A stretch of DNA of 35,761 bases from Clostridiales bacterium (lineage in GTDB: Bacteria > Bacillota > Clostridia > Lachnospirales > JAISER01): positions 1 through 35,761 of the forward strand of contig JAISER010000094.1 in the NCBI GenBank assembly GCA_031263985.1, in the 5' to 3' direction. The position numbers were made by a program, and so were the translations under genes. The notes beneath the pieces are model-generated. The model had not been told where the DNA came from. It saw only the letters and a program-made list of their open reading frames with translations, and ran no database searches. Shown here one piece after another: positions 19,301 through 28,210 of the stretch (positions are counted from its first letter, which is position 1; each line of letters opens with the position of its first letter).

Positions 19301-22300
19301 GTCGTAATAGGAATACATAAGAGCGGCGCGGTTGCTGTCCGTACGTGATTCTAAATCGTCAATCCATACAAGAAGCTTCTTATTCGATCCCAAATCCGTC
19401 AGTATCGGATCTCCGTAGGGATATACGTTCGTCTTAAACCGCTTATATTCCTTGCCCACGGGGGACACCGCCGGCGCTTTAAACAGAATATCGTTCGCGG
19501 TAAATTTCGACGATCTCAGAGCGTAATCACGCCCATCCAGTTCGAAGTCCGCGCTCTGCGCGGCGGCCATAAAACCAATGCCGCCGTTGCTCGGCATCGT
19601 GACCTTGACCATATCCAGCTTTGCGTTATAAAGGAACGCGCGCAAGGTCCCGCGCAAACCCGACTCAAATGAGTAACGAGTGTCGTTAAGCGGCGCTGTC
19701 GAGACAATATCGCCGCCGCCGAAAAATTCAAGATCCATAGACGCTATCTTGGAAACCCCAAAACCTGATCCCACATGACCGTTAACTCCAAGGCCAAGCT
19801 CGCCTTCGAAAGTTAGCTTGAGGTCTTTCGTAATATCCGCGACCTTCAGTTTGGAAGTAAGCTCCCCGCCTATCGTCCCGCCGTACACGAACGGCGCGGA
19901 TACGGAACCTACCGTAATAACAGCCTGTTTCTGAACGTTATAGTTTCCGTTGAACGCCCCTATCACGCCGCTCGATTCCGTGTACAGCGTCCCGTCGTCC
20001 CTGACAATGCCGTCGGCGTAACCTATGACGGCGGCGTCGAACGAACGGCCGCCAAAGTCAGCCTTGTTATCAACCGCGCCGCCTAATGAACGCGCGACAT
20101 TAATGATAGTTTCCCGCTCGGCTCCGTTTTTATTAACGTCGTCCACAAAATTCTTCAGCCGCGCGAAGCCCGTCTCGCTGGACAGCGCATCCTCGCCTAC
20201 CCCTATTGACATCATAAACCGCTTGCCGTTTTCGGATTTAGCGAATTCAACCGGCGCTCCGGATATATTCAAGCCTATCGACTCATCGCCGAACAACTTC
20301 AGTTCCGCGTCAACCTTTACAGGCGGAATACGGAAATCTACGCTTCCATTATGCTGGAGTATATTGTCGCCATTCGGCTGCGTCGGATCGCCGCCTTCCG
20401 GCGCCAGGTATATTAGACCGCGTTGTTTCAGGAAAATATATTTAAGCGAAAATGGCTCAAAACCGGTCTTGCTTACTGTTATCATCTTGTTATATCCGCG
20501 CGGAACGTCTATCTTGACCAAGCCGGCGGCGTCCGCCAGCCAGCTTTTCCCGTCTTCTGACGTGAATAACGCCCCCGGGACAGGTATCATAACATTGTTC
20601 TCATTATGCGTGTAAGCGAATACGCTTCCGGTCTCCAATACGACGCTTGGCGGCGGCGGTGACGCCGGCCTGAAGCCAAAGACTACGTCAACCTCCGCGT
20701 TGCTGCCTTCACGCGTAAACGCGAACGCGCGCCTTAAGCGATAGATTAAATCGCTTTGCAGGAAATCGGCGCTGAAATCCATCGTAAACGAAGACTTTAG
20801 GGATTTTTGCGGCTTCAGCTCGCTTATGAAAACGCTGCCGCCGCCTACCAAAGCCCCCGGCGCGTTTTCAAGATCTTCATACGTATATTCAGGCAGCAAT
20901 GTTCCGCCCTCTATTTCAAATCCCACGTTATACAGCGTAATATCGGATATATTAACAAGCTCAAAGTCCACGTTGTACGGCGCTCCGACGAAAGCTTTAT
21001 CGTCAGCTTGGACGTAAAGACAAAGCGCGTCGCCAGCCCAAACCTTTACAGGCTCCTCAACCGTGAATGTCTTTGTGATGGGCGCTCCGTCGGACCAAGC
21101 GCCCGTGACAGTGGCGCTGAGGTCGTAAGTCCCGGCCTTGTCGCCTCTGACTATCCAGCTTGCGCCGCCAACGCCTCCGTCGCCCGGAATCAAACCTATA
21201 TCCACAATCTCGTTTTGCGGCGCCGGGGTCGGCGCGAGCGAAAGACCGTCGGCTGGCAGGTTAAGCTTAGCCTTTATATCCTCCAAGTACAAATTTTCCG
21301 GCGCGTAATTTATCAGATCCAACTGAACCATAAAGAACTCTTTCAGCCAATGCGCCTCTCCGTATATCAGCATGTAGGCCACGCTCGGCGGCACGTCCGG
21401 ATATTGCGACGGAATGAAGACAGGCCAACCGCTTCCGCCGCCGCCGCGATATCCTCCTCCGCTTCCGCCGCCGCCGCTCCCTCCGACGACGCTTCCGCCC
21501 GCATTAACATAATACGGTTCAGTATACCTCTCGCCCAAAAATTCCAGGACTATCGTGAATTTCCAGACAAACTGGTTATCCGGGTCATTCACGTCTATGC
21601 CCGCTTGCACTATCTCATCGAACGACATTCTCTCCGTAGTGAGCGCGCCCACTAGGTAATCGCTCCTGTTCATGATAATGGAGCCGTAAAAATTACTTGT
21701 ATTAAGGCTCTGCGTGTTCAAAGTTATCGTTGTAACCTCAAAATCGCGCTTATATCCCGTTACGCTCGTATTATCGCCGCGCGGCGCGACTACCGAGACC
21801 TTACCCTGGTCGTCGGCGATCATAGGCGCCAGCTCTTCATCTCCGTTAGTTATCAGAACTGTAGCGCCTGAAGCTGACGACAAATTCCCCGCTTTGTCAC
21901 GGCCCTGAACTTCTATATCTATAACCGCCCAGTCGCCGTCTTTCTCATGAACCGTTATATCCTTCGCCGCGGAAGCCTGGTTTCCCTTACGGTCCGTTAC
22001 CGTCAGCGTTACCGTATATTCGCCGCTCGCCGCGTATGCGTGTTTCACGCTTATGCCGTTTTCATCAGGGGATCCGTCTCCAAAATTCCAAACGCCATCA
22101 ATGATTTTGTCGTTATCCGTTGAGGCGGCGGCTGAAAAGTCGGTCGCGTATTCAACTACGGCGTTCTCCTGCGCGGTTATCGCCGGCACAGGATTTTCAT
22201 CGTCGTAGAGTATGGCTTCCGCGCTTTGCGACGCGCCGGCGCTTTCGTTTCCGGCTGAATCATAAGTCACTATTTTGAACGTATAAACGCCAGGCTCTAA

Positions 22301-25300
22301 GCTGTCAGCGACATAGGACAGGGAATTCGGCCCTAAATTCGCCGCGTATTGATAGCTTCCGTCGCCGAGAGCGTCGATATATATCTTGTAACCGGCTATA
22401 TCGGCTTCGGAGCCGTCATTCGTCCATTCTATTCCGGCTTGCAGATTGCCGTCCGTCCCTATCGGCGTCCTGTCCGACGGCGGCGCGTTATCTATGACGT
22501 ATCTTATGACTTCAACGTCCGACACATTGCCTTTGGCGTCGGTCAAACGAATCCCGAAGTCATATTCGCCGTCAGGCTGACTATCGTACCAATTGTCAAA
22601 CGTCACTATTTCCGAACCTTTTGACAGGTTCAGCGATTGAAGCCGCGTCCACTCCGCGGCGGCGTCAGCTTTGTACAAAAGCTCGGCGCTCGCCAACTTT
22701 ACATTGTCAACGACGCTTGCGGTTATCGACGCGTTCGAACGAATTCGGGCGTTCGCGTACGGATACGCCGAATAGACCGACGGCGGCTCGGCGTCAGCCG
22801 TCGGAACAGCCCAAACCACAGGGCTTTTAAGGCTTTGATTCCCCGCCGCGTCTATGGAAACCAGGTAATAATAATACTTTTGGTCTTGCTCAACCGATTT
22901 ATCATAATACCCTATATAACGATCGGTATTAAGTATCAACGAGTAGCTTCCCGGCGCGCCGTTCTCATCCTCGGCGCGGTAAAGATTGAACCCTGCGAAA
23001 CCCTTGTCATTCTCTGATGGCGCATTCCATTTAAGGTATATATATGCGGCGCTCTCGTTAACGACAAAACCCGTAGGCGTCTCAGGCAGCGTTAAATCCA
23101 CTCTGTAGCTGTAAACCGGCGTGCCGTCGCTAACATTGCCGGCCTTATCGTAAGCTATGGCGCGAATATAGATTACGCCGTCATACGGTTTTCCATTATT
23201 GTCAAGCGACGCCGCGTCAAACGTGAATTCCACGACGCCGTTCTTCCCGCTGGCGGGTTTTTCTTCATCCGCCGTTTCCCACGTAAGCTGATCGACGGAA
23301 TATTGCAGCGCTACCTTTGACAGCCCTACATTATCAATGGAAGTAATCGTGAATGTAGTCGCTCCGGTTATATATGACCCGTTCACCGGAGATATTAGGG
23401 AGACGCTCGGCTTGCCGCCGTCAAGCTCAAACATCTGTTCGGCGCTGACGACGCTGCTGTTGCCCGCTCTATCCACAGCTATGGCGCGGACTTTATAGAC
23501 GCCGTCAGCAAGCGACGTAGAGTCGAATGTTCCGCTTTCTTTAATTTTGCGTCCCGGAACCGCGACGTTCTTTTCAAACAGCTTGGTAAAACCGCCGCCG
23601 TCCAGAGAATATTCCACTACGACGCTATCCACGAAATAATTGTCAGCGGCTTCCACTTGCCATTCTATCGCGTTTCTTCCGTTGACATACGCGCTAAACG
23701 AGCTGACTTCCGGTTTTATCAAATCTACGCGATAGCTTGACTCCGCATAATCGCTCTTGTTCAGATTTCTGTCGAGCGCATACGCCCTAAGCTGTATGGT
23801 TCCGCTGGTCGTATCGCCTATGTTAACAAAGGCTTTGACGCTGTCCTCGGCTTTTTCGCTCAAAAGGTTACCGATTTCAACCCAGTCGCCGTTCCTGTCC
23901 TTAGATTCGACGACGACGCGGTATAATTTCTTGTCGTCCTTCGCGGTCACATTTAACTGTAAATTATCGGAAATAATTGAGTTCTCGCCTGGCTCAAACC
24001 CTGTTATAACCGGCTTTGACGCGTCGCTCGCGTCGAGCGCCGAACTGTAATTCCCGAGGGATTGAGAGCTTACGGCGTTGTTCTGATCAAGAACCTGGAT
24101 CAGCAGCTCATATTCTCCGCCTTCTAGGTCGAAATCCACCTGAGCTGACTTGCCCGAAAGCCTGTTCCACGCTCCTATGGCGACCGTTCCGTCCGGCGCC
24201 ACGCGCGCCGCGCGGTACGCGGATAACCATCCCTCGCGGTCCGACAATATCGCGGATACCCTCAACGGCGGATTATAAAGCGTATAGCCGCCGTCGGCGG
24301 GGCCTATCTTCTCTACGGATATCGAATCATTGACCCCATATACCGTGACTTCCTGCTCGTAGGGCAATGACCATAACTCGTCGTCGCCTTTTACGCGCAG
24401 TTTTATCGTATAGTTCCCAGATGGCCGCCGAGAAAAATCAAAGCTCGCGGAACCGCCGCCTAGCGAGAGATCAGGCTCAATGTCTTGAACCGCTTCGCCT
24501 CCGCGGCTCACTTCCCATTCAAATTCCGTTATACTGCGGTACGAAGGATTGTATGACAGATCTTTAGCGGTTATAACCGCGTTCACATTAACTCCTGGCA
24601 TACTGAATTCAGCCGGCCAAATTTCGTGATCGCTTACTGAAAACTCAGCCAAAGGCGGCACATGCGCCGACGTAATGTACAGCGACGCCGGCGCGCTCGT
24701 TTGCCCTGTCACTGAGTCGGTTACGCGCGCTCCGACAAAATAGTGCTTATCTTCTTCCAATGTAAATGTAAACGTATCGCCCGAATTCGACTGAGCCTTC
24801 CATTCCCCGGCATCCGCGTCCATCAGAGTCCACGCGTATCCTCCTATGGGGTTGCCCAGCGACGTCGCGGCGTCTGTCACGCTGACCTGCGCGGAATTCC
24901 CCGATATTACCGCGGTAAGACGCGGGGCTTCGGGCTTGACAAGCTTCCTATCGAGGATCTGATCGTATATATAGCTCGCGAGCTTCTCAACGCCCTGTTC
25001 AAGCGACTCCTCGTCTTCAAGACTCCTGTTAATAAACAAACCGCGCCCCAGATTCTGCGCCACAAGCGCTTCCGCCTGGTCTTTCACCGTCTCAAACAGG
25101 GAACTTTCCGCGATAGCGTTATTAACGCCCCATCCCGCGTAATGAGCGTCATTATTATTCAGGTAATAGAGTATAGTCGAAAGATCTTGAGTCGCGTTCA
25201 GATCCTTAACCCCGTCGTTGTCAACATTCGCTATTACGCGGATTGAATTTGGATACGTCCACTTTGCGCTTCTTATCGTATCAGTCAAAGAATTCGAATC

Positions 25301-26293
25301 ATCGGTCGACATTTTCAGATCGCTCATGATTATGTGCGTCTGAGACGAGCAACCGTGGCTGGCGTATGAGCCGATCGGGCCAAAACCGTAACTTCCCGAT
25401 ACGTTCGACAGCGGCGTCGGCTCTATGACCCGTTGTTTCATCTCGCTGTAAGTTCCGTCCGTAAACGAGTACAGCGAAGCTTCTTGCGGCGACGCTACCA
25501 GTCGGAGATAGTGCAGGGACCCCGACGGCTTCGCCACCCTGGTTATCAATTGAACCTTTCCTCCCCAAACGCTGGCGCGCCCCGCCGCGGATGAGAAGGT
25601 TTCGCTGGCGGCGTCAACCATCGCGTCCACATCGACATCCTCGATCCAGTAAAGAGAAACATTGCCGGTTCCCATAAGCGCCATGTAGCCGCTGAGCGTT
25701 CTCTTGCCATCTTTGAGCTTGTAGTCAGCGTTAAACAGGAAACCGAAACCCTCAATGGTATGAGTATCTATTTTCGACTCATCCAATTTGAAAGTAAAAA
25801 CTTTGTTATTCGACGCCGAGTTCGGCATGAACAGGAAATCCTTGAACGCCGGCGCTCCGTAACCCAGGAATTCTACCGTATCTTCGCCGTATATTACATG
25901 CGTATCGTCTATTTTTCTTATGTAAGGATCATTGTAGTATTTCAGCCTGTTCAGCCCGTCGTCCGTATCAGCGGCCTCATCGTTAGTGTGGTCCACCCTG
26001 AGCCAATCAAAAGTCTCATCAATATAGCTTACATTTGTGGTATTCACGGTCAGCGATTCGCCCGGAACGCCTTTTCGCTCCAAAGCCTCACGCAATAGCT
26101 CGCCCGTTCCCGTCAGGTTAAGATTGTTCGCCGCGGCGTCCGCCGCTACCAGAACTTCGATGTAATCATCGAAGCCGGCTCCCCATGCCGGCGCGCCTGG
26201 CGCCGCAAGAACCGTCCCTCCGGGCAGCGCCGCTGACGTCAACGCCAAACATGCCGACAAAAGAGCCGCCAACAGTTTCCTGAATTTTACCAT
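16391..26293 (-). CDS. Giant secreted SLH-anchored multidomain surface protein (3300 aa)
   Basis: A signal peptide (MVKFRKLLAALLSACLALTS, cleavage near VLAA) is followed by an N-terminal region of unknown fold (to about 450), Ig-like modules, fibronectin-III-like modules (about 1070-1165 and 1275-1360), a PKD domain (1370-1450, WNFGDGSPDENG), a Gly-rich stretch (1596-1623), a carboxypeptidase-regulatory-like domain (about 1885-1960), propeller-like repeats (about 2295-2640), CARDB-like modules (2655-2870), a chitobiase C-terminal-like module (2876-2958), an InlB-B-like repeat (2956-3030), a Gly-Ser linker, and three SLH domains (3109-3300) that bind cell-wall polymer. No catalytic domain was recognised; adhesion or S-layer-associated binding is inferred. 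The frame is open to 26338, but ATG 26293 has AGGAGG at ideal spacing and begins the signal peptide. The gene is monocistronic. Domain borders are approximate. Confidence 0.9.
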   Translation of the reverse strand: MVKFRKLLAALLSACLALTSAALPGGTVLAAPGAPAWGAGFDDYIEVLVAADAAANNLNLTGTGELLREALERKGVPGESLTVNTTNVSYIDETFDWLRVDHTNDEAADTDDGLNRLKYYNDPYIRKIDDTHVIYGEDTVEFLGYGAPAFKDFLFMPNSASNNKVFTFKLDESKIDTHTIEGFGFLFNADYKLKDGKRTLSGYMALMGTGNVSLYWIEDVDVDAMVDAASETFSSAAGRASVWGGKVQLITRVAKPSGSLHYLRLVASPQEASLYSFTDGTYSEMKQRVIEPTPLSNVSGSYGFGPIGSYASHGCSSQTHIIMSDLKMSTDDSNSLTDTIRSAKWTYPNSIRVIANVDNDGVKDLNATQDLSTILYYLNNNDAHYAGWGVNNAIAESSLFETVKDQAEALVAQNLGRGLFINRSLEDEESLEQGVEKLASYIYDQILDRKLVKPEAPRLTAVISGNSAQVSVTDAATSLGNPIGGYAWTLMDADAGEWKAQSNSGDTFTFTLEEDKHYFVGARVTDSVTGQTSAPASLYITSAHVPPLAEFSVSDHEIWPAEFSMPGVNVNAVITAKDLSYNPSYRSITEFEWEVSRGGEAVQDIEPDLSLGGGSASFDFSRRPSGNYTIKLRVKGDDELWSLPYEQEVTVYGVNDSISVEKIGPADGGYTLYNPPLRVSAILSDREGWLSAYRAARVAPDGTVAIGAWNRLSGKSAQVDFDLEGGEYELLIQVLDQNNAVSSQSLGNYSSALDASDASKPVITGFEPGENSIISDNLQLNVTAKDDKKLYRVVVESKDRNGDWVEIGNLLSEKAEDSVKAFVNIGDTTSGTIQLRAYALDRNLNKSDYAESSYRVDLIKPEVSSFSAYVNGRNAIEWQVEAADNYFVDSVVVEYSLDGGGFTKLFEKNVAVPGRKIKESGTFDSTSLADGVYKVRAIAVDRAGNSSVVSAEQMFELDGGKPSVSLISPVNGSYITGATTFTITSIDNVGLSKVALQYSVDQLTWETADEEKPASGKNGVVEFTFDAASLDNNGKPYDGVIYIRAIAYDKAGNVSDGTPVYSYRVDLTLPETPTGFVVNESAAYIYLKWNAPSENDKGFAGFNLYRAEDENGAPGSYSLILNTDRYIGYYDKSVEQDQKYYYYLVSIDAAGNQSLKSPVVWAVPTADAEPPSVYSAYPYANARIRSNASITASVVDNVKLASAELLYKADAAAEWTRLQSLNLSKGSEIVTFDNWYDSQPDGEYDFGIRLTDAKGNVSDVEVIRYVIDNAPPSDRTPIGTDGNLQAGIEWTNDGSEADIAGYKIYIDALGDGSYQYAANLGPNSLSYVADSLEPGVYTFKIVTYDSAGNESAGASQSAEAILYDDENPVPAITAQENAVVEYATDFSAAASTDNDKIIDGVWNFGDGSPDENGISVKHAYAASGEYTVTLTVTDRKGNQASAAKDITVHEKDGDWAVIDIEVQGRDKAGNLSSASGATVLITNGDEELAPMIADDQGKVSVVAPRGDNTSVTGYKRDFEVTTITLNTQSLNTSNFYGSIIMNRSDYLVGALTTERMSFDEIVQAGIDVNDPDNQFVWKFTIVLEFLGERYTEPYYVNAGGSVVGGSGGGGSGGGYRGGGGSGWPVFIPSQYPDVPPSVAYMLIYGEAHWLKEFFMVQLDLINYAPENLYLEDIKAKLNLPADGLSLAPTPAPQNEIVDIGLIPGDGGVGGASWIVRGDKAGTYDLSATVTGAWSDGAPITKTFTVEEPVKVWAGDALCLYVQADDKAFVGAPYNVDFELVNISDITLYNVGFEIEGGTLLPEYTYEDLENAPGALVGGGSVFISELKPQKSLKSSFTMDFSADFLQSDLIYRLRRAFAFTREGSNAEVDVVFGFRPASPPPPSVVLETGSVFAYTHNENNVMIPVPGALFTSEDGKSWLADAAGLVKIDVPRGYNKMITVSKTGFEPFSLKYIFLKQRGLIYLAPEGGDPTQPNGDNILQHNGSVDFRIPPVKVDAELKLFGDESIGLNISGAPVEFAKSENGKRFMMSIGVGEDALSSETGFARLKNFVDDVNKNGAERETIINVARSLGGAVDNKADFGGRSFDAAVIGYADGIVRDDGTLYTESSGVIGAFNGNYNVQKQAVITVGSVSAPFVYGGTIGGELTSKLKVADITKDLKLTFEGELGLGVNGHVGSGFGVSKIASMDLEFFGGGDIVSTAPLNDTRYSFESGLRGTLRAFLYNAKLDMVKVTMPSNGGIGFMAAAQSADFELDGRDYALRSSKFTANDILFKAPAVSPVGKEYKRFKTNVYPYGDPILTDLGSNKKLLVWIDDLESRTDSNRAALMYSYYDGSEWSVPAQVDPGDNTADFYPEVSVTDGVARIIWMDADRELTENDGFDAVSSVMGISAAAFDDGVLSLAEKLPAIDGKLDMMPVYVGPDDHGVEYAAWVGGDGGVFDSAQSVIYIARKSSGVWSSDLDTISVDGRVTDIDITNAGSVYIAYTVVTGEGEVADTTLRLLEYGSAAWTIGNGGTIFSTPVFDGGVLYWYEDGQILYADASAPEYVKTALGEDNGGALTADFKVFSDAAGRKAIAWLGASGEDGANEVWSSFYDAAEDRWSPGARITDTELYITSFSGYMDAAGAIALAYEGAPIISEATETSAAAYGDFDLYTADIEPVNSLYLDESTWIDSSNLPIDGELTVMAVVRNSGEKSVNSVTLETLDEDGQVIYTFDAPVTLLPGESETITVNIPLLDNYTGGNVSIRVKPTGDNVNASMSNRILVELDAPDIAVSVQKTQVTGGGAAEIYVKISNLSGKPVGELPLTLRYDSPTGDELYSTEFVDGIDAYDSVLLPIKLNNIDFDGKDARSVYVEVAPLEGEIAVSNNVYHIALAYVALETLAAPTASPVAGAYSSVQSVTLSADTDGADIYYTLDGSEPTRSSVKYQTPIQITSDTTIKAIAVKDGMTDSETVAFGYEIKITDKALITATARTGGSVAGGGEYEIGAEVTLTATANSGYVFSGWYENDLRITGAQAIYRFTAAAARTVQARFEISSSGSSGGSGGSGGSGGSGGSGGSGGSGGSSGSGGSGAGQTVISGTDQSTTEDSTADNATENSGGADVAIDDLKTPLGEIELYDIDGHWARQAIRTLVQANVIAGYPDGTFKPENNITRAEFLTMLLQVLKIDVETSAYQNTFVDVHAEDWHAATIQKAYELGVVQGVGDGRFLPDARITRQEVTAMTVRLAARRGVLNNDMKLNKTLAKFTDQGEISDWARDSLEQAVDYGLINGITETTLAPLANSARAEAAQMIYNLLTRAGLLK
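17109..17180. repeat. Two perfect 36-bp repeats coding a Gly-Gly-Ser linker
   Basis: The 36-bp unit at 17109-17144 is repeated exactly at 17145-17180, with partial 9-bp units on both sides. It encodes the GGS repeats joining the InlB-like module to the SLH anchor. Such perfect short repeats allow in-frame length change by slippage or recombination. Confidence 0.85.
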
Positions 26294-26392
26294 AAAATGA
26301 CCTCCTCTGATCATTGCGCGGCGACTTACTCTCCCCATAACCGCGCCTCTTTAAAATATTAGAGCTATCTCGTAAAGCGCTGAGATATTAGG

Positions 26393-26421
26393 AATATACC
26401 ATACTGGAGCGCGAAAGTCAA
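26393..26421 (-). promoter_or_regulatory. Promoter of the giant surface-protein gene
   Basis: On the minus strand TTGACT (26421-26416) and TATATT (26398-26393) are 17 bp apart, close to the sigma-A consensus. The predicted leader is about 93 nt and contains a small hairpin, ATCTC/GAGAT, around 26368-26386. Confidence 0.75.
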
Positions 26422-26593
26422 TTAAAATGGCCCTAAAAACCGCGGCGGACACATGAAAAACATTATAAATACGGTATAATCTTCCGAAATGAAGGCGCGT
26501 GGATGGGGCGTGTTTTGAGAGAATAGGCGACCGCGCGCGACGCGTTTCAACGGGCATTTCAACTGGCGGACCCAAATCACTATAATGACTATT
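26422..26593. other. Intergenic stretch without recognisable gene
   Basis: Part of the 644-bp gene-free region between the giant gene and the radical SAM genes. A TATAAT stands at 26475-26480 (+) but has no acceptable -35 box and no gene to serve. ATAATGACTATTC just before 26594 resembles the reverse complement of the right end of the 112-bp repeat, so the repeat may have a further terminal inverted repeat here. Confidence 0.4.
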
Positions 26594-26705
26594 CAGACAA
26601 GTCATAAAGACCTTGGGACTCCGCCCAAAACCCCGCCGGGGTCTTCGACCCAGAACCCCGCGCCGCGCATTCGCGCGGCTTCATGAAACGATTGGATAGT
26701 CATAA
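26594..26705. repeat. Dispersed 112-bp hairpin repeat, copy 2
   Basis: Ungapped match to 4552-4663 from CAGACAAGTCATAAAG to GGATAGTCATAA, with the same three inverted repeats. Here it lies wholly between genes, and its flank ATAATGACTATTC (26582-26594) is nearly the reverse complement of its right end. Two stem positions of the first hairpin differ from copy 1 (GGGACTCCGCCCAA), slightly weakening it. Confidence 0.9.
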
Positions 26706-26737
26706 TCGCTATTGACAGAGATTTAAGTTTCGCGCGG

Positions 26738-26775
26738 TTGCCGTGGCGGAGGGCAAGTTGTAAAATGAATTGCCC
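26738..26775 (+). promoter_or_regulatory. Promoter of the radical SAM pair with overlapping palindrome
   Basis: TTGCCG (26738-26743) and TAAAAT (26761-26766) are 17 bp apart. The -10 box lies within a perfect inverted repeat, GGGCAA (26751-26756) and TTGCCC (26770-26775), 13 bp apart, so the palindrome could be a repressor operator. Both calls are by eye. Confidence 0.5.
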
Positions 26776-26937
26776 AATAACGGTTTTCAGTCGCGCGATC
26801 GAGCGAATACAGCGCGTAAAACTAAATATATTACAGCTAAAGCCAAAAGAAACTCATCTTGTAAATATGTCTTCACAAGTATAGAATATACAAGTAAACA
26901 TATATATGTAATATGAATTAAATATGGAGGATCTAAC
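26776..26937 (+). promoter_or_regulatory. Long AT-rich leader and ribosome binding site of the radical SAM genes
   Basis: About 165 nt separate the predicted transcription start from the ATG. The distal half is very AT-rich and contains an imperfect inverted repeat, CTTGTAAATAT and ATATACAAG, around 26858-26894, and a possible second promoter, TTCACA-N17-TAAACA. GGAGG at 26926-26930 is the ribosome binding site. No known riboswitch class was recognised. Confidence 0.4.
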
Positions 26938-28176
26938 ATGAGTTTTGCCGCTCAAGCTGTTAAAGAGTCGCTTATGCGTGAGATTGAACTAAAGGACGAA
27001 GTCGGCGTCGAAGGGTTAAATCTCGAACCGTCAATTTTCCATCATCTCGCCCTGGGCGCGGAATATCAAGAACAAGTCCACACACTTTTCGAGCGCGATC
27101 ACGAGCCGCATGAAGGATTCTATCTGCCGTGCGGTTTTAAGTCTCCCCATGGCGTCCGCTTCGCGTTTAAATGGGACCGTCGATCATATATCGGAATAAT
27201 TTACGATGGCGAAAATTACATTCTTACCAAACGCGGAAAGGAACTTTTTCCTATTGAGTTTGATAAGCGGCCCGAATATTTCAAACTGTCCGGTTCAGAC
27301 GGAACGCCGTTTAAAACAGTGGGCGGATATACCCACGGAGATATAGCCGGGTCAGTTCTAAACGTCGCTTACAGCAATGAATGCGCGCTGAAAGACAAGG
27401 GTCTCGACTGCCTTTTCTGCAACGCCAACGCCACTGCGGCGCGTTACGCGAAAAAAGAGGGAGTCGGCTGGAAAAACCCGCGTCTGATCGACGAGGCGTT
27501 AAAATCCGCCCGCGAAATGGACGGCGTGACGCATTTCGTCCTAACCGGCGGGTTTATTCCGGAACGCCGCGAAGTCGATTATTATCTCGATGTCGCCGAC
27601 GCGATCGCAGACATTACAGGCGTCAAAGATTTTAACGGCACAGCCGTTATAGGCGCTCCGCTGGATTTAGAAATAATTGACAAATACGCGGAGTCGCCCT
27701 TCGACACAATCTCCATAAACCTCGAAGTGTGGGATCCCCATTATTTCGAGGTTATCAACCCAGGGAAATCTCAACAATGCGGCGGACGCGACCACTGGAT
27801 CAAAGCGCTGGATTACGCGGCGAAGAAATTCGGCAAAGGAAAGGTTCGCACAAGCTTCGTCACGGGGATCGAACCAAAACCGTTTACCCTTGAAGGCGTG
27901 GAATATTTAGCGTCAATAGGCGTTATATCATTGACCGGCGGTTGGAACGTCGGTCTCGGTTCCGCGCTGGAAGGCCACCGTACGCCGGAACCCGCCTGGC
28001 ATTGGGATATGCACAACAAAGTTAAGGATATCCTTAAAAAGCATGATTACAAATATCTGGACTATTTCAACGTCTCCGCCGGCGCCACGACTGTCGTCAG
28101 CGACCTTTTAGCGGCGGACGAAGGGCTTTTTCCTGTTCAGAGAACGTTGAGCGAAAAAACGGCTATAGCCTTATAG
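26938..28176 (+). CDS. Atypical radical SAM protein, first of a tandem pair
   Basis: A 412-aa probable radical SAM enzyme. The cluster-binding cysteines appear to be Cys149, Cys158 and Cys161 in NECALKDKGLDCLFCNANA, a CX8CX2C spacing instead of CX3CX2C. They are followed by the SAM-binding Gly motif HFVLTGGFIPERREVDYY and barrel strands with GAPLDLEIIDKYAES, SINLEVWDPHYFEVINPGKS, RTSFVTGIEPK and SLTGGWNVG. The strand pattern recalls biotin-synthase-like radical SAM proteins. About 145 residues precede the cluster, with PCGF (Cys65) and FKWDRRSY, not recognised as a known domain. No SPASM extension is present. Strong GGAGG start signal. The second copy begins 34 bp after the stop. Specific reaction unknown. 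Confidence 0.8.
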   Translation: MSFAAQAVKESLMREIELKDEVGVEGLNLEPSIFHHLALGAEYQEQVHTLFERDHEPHEGFYLPCGFKSPHGVRFAFKWDRRSYIGIIYDGENYILTKRGKELFPIEFDKRPEYFKLSGSDGTPFKTVGGYTHGDIAGSVLNVAYSNECALKDKGLDCLFCNANATAARYAKKEGVGWKNPRLIDEALKSAREMDGVTHFVLTGGFIPERREVDYYLDVADAIADITGVKDFNGTAVIGAPLDLEIIDKYAESPFDTISINLEVWDPHYFEVINPGKSQQCGGRDHWIKALDYAAKKFGKGKVRTSFVTGIEPKPFTLEGVEYLASIGVISLTGGWNVGLGSALEGHRTPEPAWHWDMHNKVKDILKKHDYKYLDYFNVSAGATTVVSDLLAADEGLFPVQRTLSEKTAIAL

Positions 28177-28210
28177 ATCGACTATGCCGCGCAATGAAAG
28201 GGGAAATGAA

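Noticed and set aside
26294-26338. Extra 15 residues on the giant surface protein
   Set aside because: They precede the signal peptide and cover the AGGAGG site that serves ATG 26293.
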